This document shows positions 49,201 through 58,877 of a DNA stretch of 64,000 nucleotides, piece by piece. The DNA comes from Amphirosellinia nigrospora (lineage: Eukaryota > Ascomycota > Sordariomycetes > Xylariales > Xylariaceae). The notes below the pieces were generated by a model, which did not search any database, had not been told where the DNA came from, and saw nothing but the letters and a program-made list of their open reading frames with translations. A program made the position numbers and the translations under genes. The DNA is taken from NCBI GenBank assembly GCA_004123355.1, contig SCHM01000004.1, positions 2,170,001 through 2,234,000 of the forward strand. The letters are read 5' to 3'. The number at the start of each line of letters is the position of its first letter. The first letter of the stretch is position 1.

Positions 49201-51361
49201 TGTTCTTCCCACTACAACTATAGCGAGAATGAAGCCTCCTACAAAACTTCATCATCCATATAGTGCTCATACACGATACAATTAAAAGTTAAAAGGACAA
49301 TACTTGTTTAAAACCACCTTGTGGTCGCACTTTATACTTATCATTCTTCGGTATTTCTTTGTCGTTGGAGGCGTAAATGTAACTATTGATATATAACTAC
49401 CAACTGTATTTTCGTCAGGCACTAGGGTCGCAGGTCTGTCACATAGGAATCGGATACATAAAGACCTACGGCCTTGTTAAGGAATTAATGATATTAAGCG
49501 CCTGCCCCAACAATTCTACCAGTGACCTACCAGTTACCCAACGGCGACCCTACGTCACTCTGGGAACAAACGACCCGACAGGGCGCTGCTCCTATGGATG
49601 ATGAAAGAGCTACTGCGATAGCAAGGAGTGACGTGGAATGCATTGGTGTAAGTATCAGTGTTGGTATCGGTGTGTAGAAACCAAAATACATTGAGATATT
49701 TTAGGGGAATTGGCCGAATACTGTCGAGCGTAAAGATAATGTTTTGATGAGGATAGAGTATTGAACTAGCAGAAAGGTAGGATTTCCCATTGTATTTTCT
49801 ATTCTCCTGAATAACGGCACCGGCCTAACCCGACTATTAACTATCTAGTTCAACCAAGACATCTTTGGTTCTACTAGCAACGCTCGGAGACAGTAGTAAG
49901 AAATAAAGCTTGTCATATTATTCGAATAGTACATTCGAGGCATGAGAGTCGTCGTTCATCTTTACCATATAGAGCTCCGATCGCATTGTTTAGTGTGAAA
50001 TAATAATCAAAGGCGTAACCTCCACATTCATTCTGATCAACCTCGAAAACATATTTATTCGGAGTCTTATCTTCTTATCAACCCGGGTAAGTGTCAAATA
50101 TCATGAAAAAAACTATCCGAGGCTTCCTAAACTTGATTAGACCCTCCTCCGTACTACAATAAGTCGAGGAGATCTAACATAGTAATTTTGATTGGCTACC
50201 TAATTTTCGTTACGTAGCTACCACTCCATTGGCCGGGAGAGCACTGTACACCCTCGCGCCATCGCCGTCGCACACGATCAAGTACGTCAAGAGGCCCTCT
50301 TCTTCTTGGCCAGCGACCTTGTGGTAGTTCCGTGTGCAGCACCGGAGAACGCCGTAGCCAGCGAGATCTCACCTATACACAAAACACTGCAGCTTAAACT
50401 TCACACAAATCTGACCGAAAGCATCGCCGACCATCTTTCACAGAAAACTTACAAGCGAAAGCTCTATAGACTATGTTACATATCTAACGCATCCTAGAGG
50501 CGGCCCCGCCTTGTGCTTCGTCTGCGGATCAATAGACTGCTTCTACATAGTAGTCTCTCTTGATTGTAGAGATTCCGTTTTAGGACACTCGGGCCGCAGA
50601 ATGTGAACGCCAAATAGGGGCTTTGTGTGTTGTATACGCGTTATGTGACCACATATGGATCATACTAATTATTGTTACTTACGATAGCTTCTCCCCTCAA
50701 TCACCCTGCTCAAATGTATACTAGCGCACAAAACAGGTGCACCCTTTTTCTAAGATACACTGTGCCCGCACACGTAACTGCATAGCGACAACACACATCT
50801 AGTAAGATATGTGCTAGATAATTAAAACGAGACGCGTTTTATGATGTTAAAATCTCACTAACGAGTGGATTTCGGATATCGGTTTTCCAGTTCCTCGATG
50901 AACAGACGACGATATGATGTTACAGTTAGTCGAGAAACAAACTGATTATCATATGAATGTCAACAACTATATCGGTAGCTTCTTGTTGTGCTGCCTTGTG
51001 CATTGCAACATAAGTTACCACCGATGAAGACCATTACGAGTCACAGATCTACCCTCCCTTGAAGCACGACATATGCACGAAGCTTGCATCTCGGTCAAAT
51101 TTGGTGCGCCAATAAAGACTCCAGTCGCCATCAAGTTTTGCCGCAAGGAGACAGTTGCATGTTTTTGGCGAATCGACCGTCTTCGCCGACTAAACGTATA
51201 CCATGCCATATTCCTACCATTTTGTGTATAAATACTTCGTGATAGCCCAACGCCAGTTCTCCTTGACCTCTATTCTTCCTCAAGCTGCACGACCGCATCA
51301 TTTTGGCACTTGAAAGCTAGCTTATTAGACACAGCAAGTCACAAACCCCTCAAACGCCACA
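46221..51361. other. 5.1-kb gene-poor region
   Basis: No gene is convincing. The first 250 bases are the permease promoter. Open frames are at most 160 codons (46991-47470, minus strand), have no motif and overlap others. A more GC-rich patch at 50225-50400 reads on the + strand as HPRAIAVAHDQVRQEALFF then LASDLVVVPCAAPENAVAS, which resembles a coding remnant of unknown origin. The rest is AT-rich, which would fit an old decayed or RIP-mutated region, but no element family could be recognised. Confidence 0.35.
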
Positions 51362-52026
51362 ATGAAGGTCCACGGCTTCTCGCTTCTCTTTCTGCTTCAT
51401 GGCATTTTGGTTAATGGTACATCAATTCATGATGTGTCGGCAGCCGGCAGTGACCCGATCAATGCCGCTGACTGCTGCCCGAGCCATGACCGGGGCATTT
51501 CACTTATGTTTGTGATGATGGTTCTTCGAGTGGTCTCGCGCTATGCTGCGGAAGGGGCCCATGCAACATCTTCTGTTGCAACTGCGATAACGGTGAGTGT
51601 TTTGCTTTTTCTAGTATAATCAACGCCTAGACGAATTCGTCCATTCTAAACAGGAATGTCGACATTACAGGATGTAAAGGACACGACAAGGGCCTTCCCC
51701 TTTCAAGCAACCAGAATAGGCTTGGATCAAGCCACGGGGGGCATGATTCGTATAAACAAGCTTGTCCAACTGAAGTCGGGTCTATGAGCCTGGGCGAGTT
51801 CCTCAAATGGGTGTTTGAGAATGGGGATCCCGACGCCATGGGCAGTATAACTAAAATGCTCATGTGGATTGAACACTTCAACGCGTAAGTTTATGTTACG
51901 GATAAATACTGAAGAAGATTATGTTCACATGTATACAGCTACGACGCCAACAACGATGGCCTAATTTCGGCGCATGAGATGCAAGCTCCCCCCGCGGATC
52001 ACGACGTCCGCCTAGAGCTTGTTTAA
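51362..52026 (+). CDS. secreted Cys-rich protein with an EF-hand
   Basis: A signal peptide (MKVHGFSLLFLLHGILVNG) is followed by a Cys-rich domain with a CC pair (ADCCPSHDRG), then CDDGSSSGLALCCGRGPCN and IFCCNCDN. An intron with a GTGAGT donor follows at about 51591-51651. Exon 2 encodes GCKGHDKGLPLS, a Gly/His/Ser-rich stretch and a helical part (SLGEFLKWVFENGDPDAMG). After a second intron, exon 3 gives the canonical EF-hand loop YDANNDGLISAHEM with Asp, Asn, Asp, Ser and Glu in ligand positions 1, 3, 5, 9 and 12. The Cys-rich part sits in a frame one base off the signal peptide, so at least one or two single-base losses are likely. The product is extracellular and probably binds calcium. 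Function unknown. Confidence 0.65.
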
Positions 52027-52944
52027 GATGTCATATCTTATGACAAACGATGCGAGGGATGGGAGGACTCAGAAGAAGTAGACAATTGGTATCGCTGGTT
52101 AGTTGGAAACAAGGGAGAATGACATCAGATTTTTTTTTATCGGGATACTATAGCTTGCACCACTATGATGCACTCGTTTTGAAATCTTACAGTTTATGTT
52201 GACCGCAATATACTTAAACAAATCATATCCCCAGGCTTGTCGCTTCTCCAGAGTCCTTAAAGGGCAAGAGCTTTTGGGCAAGCTCGCGGAGACTGGCTTT
52301 GTAAGTCTGTACTTTGAAGCAACAGGCAAATTACATTTCAAGACAGAAACAGATTGTATCAACAGATAAGGATAAAAGCTTAGAGAGAAATAGGAAACTA
52401 GACTGTACTGTCAAGATATAGAACTGCGACACCATAACACGACAATATTAAAAGTAGAACATTGTTAAGTCGAGTACTTGACCGCCTGTAGTCGACTATA
52501 TGTTTACTGGATTTGTGATACGTATAGATTGAAAAGAGACTGAACAGAATCCTAATTTCCAAGCACTTTAGCATCAGTAATATCTTTTTAAACCAATAGA
52601 GTTTAAGAGATCAATCAATACGTTATCTACACATCAAAATCACTTAACAGCACGATCGAGACACTCGACGAGAGTTACGGCCACATACTCGACCTCCAGG
52701 TGCTCGACAGAGTCGAGATTCCCAGCTTGAAGACGTCCGACATCTGATCTGGAGGAACGATAAGGTACTAGGGCCGATGGTCAGGTTCGCTAAGCAGTGG
52801 CTTCACCTTCACGACGGCGTACATCTGCAATACCAGGCATCGGCGCCCGACAACACGTCCCATACATCCGCGTTCTCAGCGGTCGGCATCTAGTCCGAGC
52901 CGAGCTCCTCGGCACGCTTGACGAGTTCCCCCCAATGAACCTGG
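52027..52944. other. intergenic, no gene seen
   Basis: AT-rich from 52100 to 52650, then a GC-rich transition into the next disrupted gene. Nothing recognisable before 52940. Confidence 0.35.
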
Positions 52945-53589
52945 TCATCGGCCTGGGCCGGCCTCGCTCCAGGTTTCAGAGCCGCTGTCGAACTCGAGGT
53001 AATCATCGATGGCCAGCCTAAACATATCGTGCTCCATAGCCGACCGCATCGCCAGCCTTAGGCGCGGGTCCAGCTCGGCAGTCGTAATGGAGTGCGGCAC
53101 CGTTACAGCCGTGCTGAAGTCGGTGATCCTGCCTTCGATTAGCTGCCGCGCCGCCACATCGATGTACATGATGATGCCGAGCTGCTGCAGCTAGCCGACG
53201 TCACAGAGAACCTTGCGCGCGAGCGGGGCCACAGTGTTCCTCCTCTTCTTTGTATTGATACCTGAATTGCTTCACGACGCTGCCGGGGTACAAGATGTCG
53301 CCGTTGAGGTTGACGCGGGGAAACCGGGCATGCAGGGCGCGCTCGTGCTTCTCGTCTAGCAGTACGTAGCCGAACACCGCGGAGATCTGCTCGCGAATCG
53401 TCACCTTGAAGACATGTGCGTGCAGGCCCTCGCCGGCATGCTCGAGGAAATCGATTGCTTGCGCGCTGTCAAAAAAAAAAAAAAAACAATGAACGGCTCT
53501 AACTTGGAGCCGTCATAGCGCGGTAGAGGCACCAGGCCCGCGTCAGAGCGCGGCCAGTCGGGATACCTGGTGTATATAGCGTAGACCAA
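52945..53589 (-). pseudogene. disrupted FTA2/kinase-like gene
   Basis: Three minus-strand segments in different frames look like one fungal gene. These are DFLEHAGEGLHAHVFKV and FGYVLLDEKHERALHARF with LYPGSVVKQFRYQYKEEEE (53460-53201), and MYIDVAARQLIEGRITDFS with AMEHDMFRLAIDDYLEFDS (53169-52945). The phrase LEHAGEGLHAHVFKV followed by a Pro/Tyr-rich region recalls fungal proteins of the FTA2 (Sim4 kinetochore) and kinase-like group, from memory. The order of parts seems rearranged (CFGYVLLDEKHERALHARF normally sits downstream of the LYPG segment), so this is likely a relic rather than only an assembly error. A run of 16 A lies at 53471-53486 inside it. Confidence 0.4.
53471..53486 (+). repeat. 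homopolymer of 16 A
   Basis: A pure A run interrupting the disrupted gene at 52945-53589. On the coding strand it reads as poly-T (FFFFF). Confidence 0.9.
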
Positions 53590-53667
53590 TTGCTATTACT
53601 GCGCGCGATACTCGGTCTAAAAGGAAGACGAAAGAACTCGCGATGAGTCGTGGCCATTGTGGATTTC

Positions 53668-53687
53668 TATATATATATATATATATT
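53668..53687 (+). repeat. AT dinucleotide microsatellite
   Basis: About nine to ten AT units just upstream of the disrupted FTA2-like gene. Confidence 0.85.
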
Positions 53688-53689
53688 TA

Positions 53690-54816
53690 TCGTAGTACTA
53701 TAGGGTGTCGAGTTGTTGTGTTCGCAATACCAGGAACAAGGGCGTGGTGTAATGTGCTTAGTCATTCTTGTGATACCTACTGCCACAATCTTGGCATAGC
53801 TAGATGGAGCCACAGCCCAATCTCTCCATTCCCATCTACCATCACACACTATACTACAATAGCATTGTCTGTTACATGGAGGTTTCCTGCATATAAGATA
53901 ATAAAAGTAGAAAAGCTACCTAATGTAAACGTTAGAACTTAAATAGTAGATCTACTCTGGATTAAGTTCCACATTCCTGGTAGAGCAGATCGAAGAAAAT
54001 AGATAAAGCATATCAGACAACTATAAGCATTAAGGGCGGTCCTATGAGAAAAGATTCATTGAATAAAATACTTGGGAGCGAAATAGTCACATCGCGACAC
54101 CATAAGCTAGGCCGCCACAGACAGGCATTGTTTGCCTATTTGAGCACAGCCGCTTATTGGCTGTTGGCCAAACAATGGCAAACGAGCAAACAATAACAAC
54201 ACGAATCATATATCAACATCCGTTCACTCTAGGGAAGACCTATTCGCGAGTCAAACAAGAAGCTCCTCAACCGCGAGGCATATCCACAAGCCTAGAGACC
54301 CCCGCAAATATCAACCTCGAAGCCTTCATTAGGTGTGGTTCAATACAGTCGAACGTAAACCAATAGGGCGTGCTATTGAAGTTTATATTCACTATTTTAT
54401 TCACCTTCACGAAGGCACACATTCGCATGCCTCAACAAAGCCCTTGGTATTTAATTAGCCTTCGCAGTCAAATACAATACAACTCGTCTTTCGTTATCAG
54501 CCACTCTCGCCAGAAATATTCATTTGACGACGGTAGCATCGATTATTGGGTCATCTTTGGTTCTCATCTCAACCTCAAGCGTATCTTCTGGTCGCACTTC
54601 ACATTGGATTCTTAGCCTACACCACTGCTTCCTTCGTTTCTTCTGTTCTATCGCTTCTTCCCATCCAACATCTCCTTTGTCTGGTGGTTTGAAATTGGCT
54701 ACCCTAGGACATAAAAGATGGAATATACGAGGCAGGCTTTTTCCGAAGGTATATTATATCACTCATTTTGCTTCAAGAGAAAAATACTCATCTGCGGCCA
54801 AGAAAACTCACAGACA
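53690..54816. other. intergenic, no gene seen
   Basis: AT-rich DNA with several overlapping open frames under 105 codons on the + strand. The last 300 bases are CT-rich and probably form the leader of the gene starting at 54817. Confidence 0.35.
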
Positions 54817-55487
54817 ATGGACAAATTAATCGAGCCCGCCAAGCCCCGAATTCGGCAAATCCTGAAACAATATCCTCAAGGTTCGTGATAACATCTTGCT
54901 TCGTTGCCAGGCAACATCTATCTAATACTGAAATACAGCCGTGGAAAAGTGCCGAGCCTTCACAAGGAACAATCCGTCATCAGAACCGAAGCGATGCTTT
55001 CAGCAGCCGCCACAAGGTGGTGAGTTAGATCTCCCAGCATCAAGACTTCAACGCCAGACCAACTAACAATAAACTTAGCGGCGTCAGAAGTTCCTGTCAT
55101 CGACCTCGAGCCGCTACGGGTTCTGAATGCTTATCGTCGTGGTCTTGGCCTCGGGCCATCTCCGAACCTCATCAGCAGCGCCATCTACGATTGGGATCCT
55201 GCTGCGATTGCCGCGTGCTACGACAAAACCATGACGAGCGACTTCTCCTGCTTCCCCTATAATTTCCCCCAATTGAGAAACAGATCGCAGAAAATCGCCT
55301 CACATCTTTCAGAACAGCAATCAATAGTCCAACAAGCGAGCATGACATAAGCAGCTCCTCTTCGTCATACCAGCACGAAAGCTCAGATGAGCATACTAAC
55401 GATACCCAGCCATCAACTACCGAATTAAGTGGTAATTGTGACAGCGTTGACTTTTGTCCACGCTATATGGCACGCGCAGACCAGTAG
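54817..55487 (+). CDS. unrecognised protein, paralogue of the 56682-57554 gene
   Basis: Three exons: 54817-54880, 54939-55019 and 55079-55487. They join in phase: MDKLIEPAKPRIRQILKQYP, then AVEKCRAFTRNNPSSEPKR, then ASEVPVIDLEPLRVLNAYR. The segment LEPLRVLNAYRRGLGLGPSP with NLISSAI matches LEPLHILNEFRATKGLPPSR with NLISSTI in the convergent gene at 57.4 kb, so both belong to one family. A single extra C in the CCCCC run at 55266-55270 joins YNFPPIEKQIAENRLTSF and a Ser-rich, acidic C-terminus ending YMARADQ. The product is about 190 aa with no signal peptide. The RRM-like half found in the other copy is absent here, so this one is a shorter or truncated member. Function unknown. Confidence 0.6.
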
Positions 55488-55833
55488 CGCAGTTCTCATA
55501 AGGATGACAAGAAAGGCAGCCGGGATGAGCAAGTTGGTTGCACAACATCAGTTCTATCTTCCATGATATGCTACAGATGTAACCATAATAAGAGTGATTG
55601 GGAGCGGTATACATATTTGGTACTAAAGAACCCCGTTGGCATGTAACTGAGGCTTGGCGAAGCAAACCTTTTTTGGCACAGATGTGGCGAATCACGCGGT
55701 GGACAACTATCATGGCGAGAGTCTGGTATTGCGAAGGTTAGAGATAGTATATACAGACGCCGGCGGGTTTTGGTCCCTAAATTTTGTGCTCTGCGCAAAT
55801 TCTTCTCGTACTTGATCCTATCTACGGTTACTA

Positions 55834-56466
55834 AATGGTAGCTAGCGAAAAACGATCAATCCGACCTAAAAACACTTACGGCCAAGCATAGCGTGGCCAG
55901 GATCGAGTCGATACTATGAAGCTGTTTTTTCAGACTCTTCGTAAGTAGCGACGTCATCTTAACCATCGTGAGCGCGACGATCGGACCCGTTTCTTCAAAC
56001 CCTCCGACTTCACCTCGAGAGCTGTTTCATCAAACTCTCCCGATGACAACAGGACCCTTAGGAATACGAACGCAGTATTCGTTGCAGCTAAGTAAAACCC
56101 TCTGCACAGAATCCATTCCGGAATAGCCGTGTCTATTCCTTCGACACCACCGCATCCGGGTCGTGGAAACGCGACGCCGACGTCTACGGTTAAACACTAC
56201 CAGCTTTGTTTCTTTAAACTGCTTGGGACACTCAGCACCTCGGAGAGAGCTCGTTGTTTTGTCAAACTCGAGCTGTCGACGATACACAGAATACCCCTAA
56301 CGGCCGTGGCTGTTTACTAAAACTCCACGAATCGTCGTGACATCCGATTCATCTTCATTTCTCTCGCCTCGTAAACCGCTAAAAACTGTTTGAAAAACTG
56401 ACACGCAGATTTATCATGACATTCACTCATTACCCAAGCTATCCTTTACCAAATGGTAGCTAGCGA
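55834..56466. repeat. direct repeats of 16-21 bp bounding the hairpin cluster
   Basis: The sequence AAATGGTAGCTAGCGA occurs at 55834-55849 and again at 56451-56466. With one mismatch the match extends left to TTACYAAATGG. The 600 bp between the two copies contain the hairpin cluster. The repeats contain the palindrome GCTAGC. Whether they mark a duplication, an insertion or two functional sites cannot be told from sequence alone. Confidence 0.7.
55880..56350 (+). repeat. cluster of covarying stem-loops
   Basis: Seven elements share CT-GTTT-N4-AAAC-T between outer arms that differ from copy to copy but pair with each other. The arms are GAAG/CTTC (55918-55940), TCGGA/TCCGA (55981-56007), TCGAGAG/CTCCCGA with one mismatch (56015-56043), TGCAG/CTGCA with a degenerate core (56083-56106), CCAGC/GCTTGG with a bulge (56200-56226), AGCTCG/CGAGCT (56248-56274) and CGTGG/CCACG (56305-56329). 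GTTT and AAAC also pair, giving a second inner stem with a 4-base loop. Simpler hairpins lie between them: GGCCA/TGGCC (55880-55898), ATCGT/ACGAT (55965-55981), GAATAC/GTATTC (56062-56080), GGAATAG/CTATTCC (56120-56139) and GAATCG/CGATTC (56329-56350). Arms were paired by eye. No protein reading frame explains the pattern. I know no named element with this structure. Confidence 0.6.
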
Positions 56467-56681
56467 TACGGTGAACAGAGCATGCATGACTATCACAGAC
56501 ACTATGATCTGTAGCTTGCAGAGGCGAACACCATATACGATGTTCTTATCAACCGTAGGGTTCGCCAAAAGTGACATGGCTTCATTAAAGGGGTACAAAG
56601 AAGTTAATTACATCTATCAACCAAACCCCTTAACAACGCACCCGCTACAATCAAGACCTTCGTCCAACAAGACGCACCATC

Positions 56682-57554
56682 TCAACGCCTCCGAAGAACA
56701 CATGGATCGGCGAGATACATTGCCCGAGCATACCCAGCAAAGTGCCTGTTGATCAACCTATAGATAACCTGCGCCTGACCTCGAAAGCTCCCAAACGCCC
56801 AAGTGATCTCACTCTGTCCGCCCCTCTCTCGCCCGCGTGAAATCGCACGAAGTCCGTGTCGAACCGGATCAGCCAGCATTCCGAGAAGACCTGGGCGAGA
56901 TACTCTGGCTGCACTACCGCCGGGGCCGACGATGCGGAGGACGCGAGACCTGCCGTTGACGTGGGTGGGTTCGGCACGGATCCTGTGTCGGGCGACCGTG
57001 GCGACGTGCTTTCCGACCGTGAAGGGTTTGTTACTGGCCTGTTCGAGAAATCGATTCGCCGCGTCGGCGGCGAAGAACGTCAAGGAAGCGGCGGCTGTTT
57101 CCCATGGCCCGGTGCCAGATAAATTAGGTGCGATAATTTGGCAGGCAGATACAGGACCTATACCTCTAATGCGTTTTAGAAGTTGGTGTACGGTGCATGT
57201 CGCAGGCAGGCCGGTGATCCATAGTCGGCAATTTCGTTCGTCTAGAACTTGAGCACTATCGTTGACATGGAGCGAATTGTCTCTCGAGTTACTTGAGCCG
57301 TTTGCCAACTCTCCTTTCGTCATGAGAATGGTACTACTGATGAGGTTCCGCGACGGAGGAAGCCCCTTTGTAGCGCGGAATTCGTTGAGGATGTGCAAGG
57401 GCTCTAGGGTAGCCAAAGAGACGTTTAAGGTCACTGTTTATATACGTTAGCCAAGGCAGCTCCGGCCAGTAAATGACCTGGTTGTTGATGACAAAATGTA
57501 AGAAGAGCATGGATACGAGTGAAGACACATACCTCGATGCTGCTGTTGAGCCAT
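56682..57554 (-). CDS. protein with a degenerate RRM-like region, paralogue of the 54817 gene
   Basis: A short exon 1 (57554-57533, MAQQQHR) joins in phase to exon 2 starting at 57433: VTLNVSLATLEPLHILNEF. The N-terminal LEPLHILNEFRATKGLPPSR is shared with the gene at 54817. A region reading CRLWITGLPATCTVHQLLKR ... ACQIIAPNL ... AASLTFFAADAANRFLEQA follows the beta-alpha-beta order of an RNA-recognition motif, with LWITGL in the RNP2 position. The second half (RVLRIVGP, then VVQPEYLAQVFSECWLIRF in another frame, then QSEITWAFGSFRGQAQVIYR) looks like a second such unit with two frame breaks near 56925 and 56820. Probably a nucleic-acid-binding protein of a fungus-specific family; function unknown. 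Confidence 0.6.
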
Positions 57555-58877
57555 GTTGTTGTACGTCCATCTAAGACGAATCTTGGATCAAAGAAGTGAT
57601 GTGCGATGAAGATAGAGACATTGCCATTAAGTTAACTAGGCAGACATAGATATACATGAGAGCAAGATGCGCCTGAGGAACCACAGCAACCACAGCAACC
57701 ATTTGCGTAGTTGCCACTATGCTAAACCGGGCAACCTGGTGCTCGGACCGTTATCGAGATAACGTTGAATTCATTGTTCAGTCACGGTACTATGTCTCCT
57801 ACACCGTCCGATTTTATCACCTAGGAACAGCAAAATAGCTTCATTACCAACCCACCGCACCAAGTCTTTCCGAGCAAAACAAAACTAACTGATTTTGAAT
57901 ATATATATAAAACTCTGTTTTTTTGCCACCTTCGCAGTTTTAAGACAGAAAGAAATAAAAGTTAATGAAGGCTGAAGAACTATATCATGTTCCAGAAAAT
58001 TTTTTCGTAAATCCGCCCATACAGCTTATGATTAATAGGAATGCCTATAATCCAATTATATAGCACTGTATGCAGTGGCCTTTACGTATCGAGTGATTCG
58101 CTCCTCTCTGCATACCTAGACACTAAACATGATAGTGAGTTCCCCATCAGTATTCATTCCTTGACATGCTCAGCACCTGATAGGTACACCGATATCGCAA
58201 AATATTATTGTCACTCTTGTATATCTCTAGTACTATCTCGGTGAGACAGGCAAAGAGATTGGAATCGGGGCATATAACCGGGTGTGACCCATAGGTATTG
58301 GGTATTAGAACCTTCGCGCAACAAGGAATGCGATACTTTACCCTACGAGCAGCCCACACGGAGGTACCAGCAATTAACAAACTACACCATTCATAGCAAA
58401 ACATCAAAATATAATATAGACGACCTTGGAGCTTTCTGGAGGTGGCACACGCGTTTTCCAAGGGCAGTGGCGAAGTTGTGAGCCGTACTGGTGAAATAAA
58501 GGGCAACGCATGACCTTTAGGTTAATGCTGAGATTTTCCCTCGGCCTCGCCCTCTCCCAGCTGACCTATTCCCTGATCGGTTGGCTACACGGACACTAAG
58601 GGCATGATTAAGCAGGCTATTGAAAGTACTCCTTAACAATCTCCAGACGTTATGACAGGAAACATAGTTAAACCAAGTATCGTTTGTATCATAAAATAGT
58701 GTTCTGTGATCAAGCTTGTGATTACGAGGTATCAAGGAAATTAAGAGCAGCTACTCACTCCGAGCTCCAAATATGAACATGAAATCAACAAATCAAATAT
58801 ATGTTAAAGCCCAGTTTCGAATCCCCCCTCCTTGATGTAAACGGTCAGTGCTATAAGACAGCGATGGTAACTAAATA
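57555..58877. other. intergenic, no gene seen
   Basis: Upstream side of the RRM-like gene and 3' flank of the tyrosinase. AT-rich in the middle (57880-58020). Open frames do not exceed 119 codons and show no motif. Confidence 0.35.
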
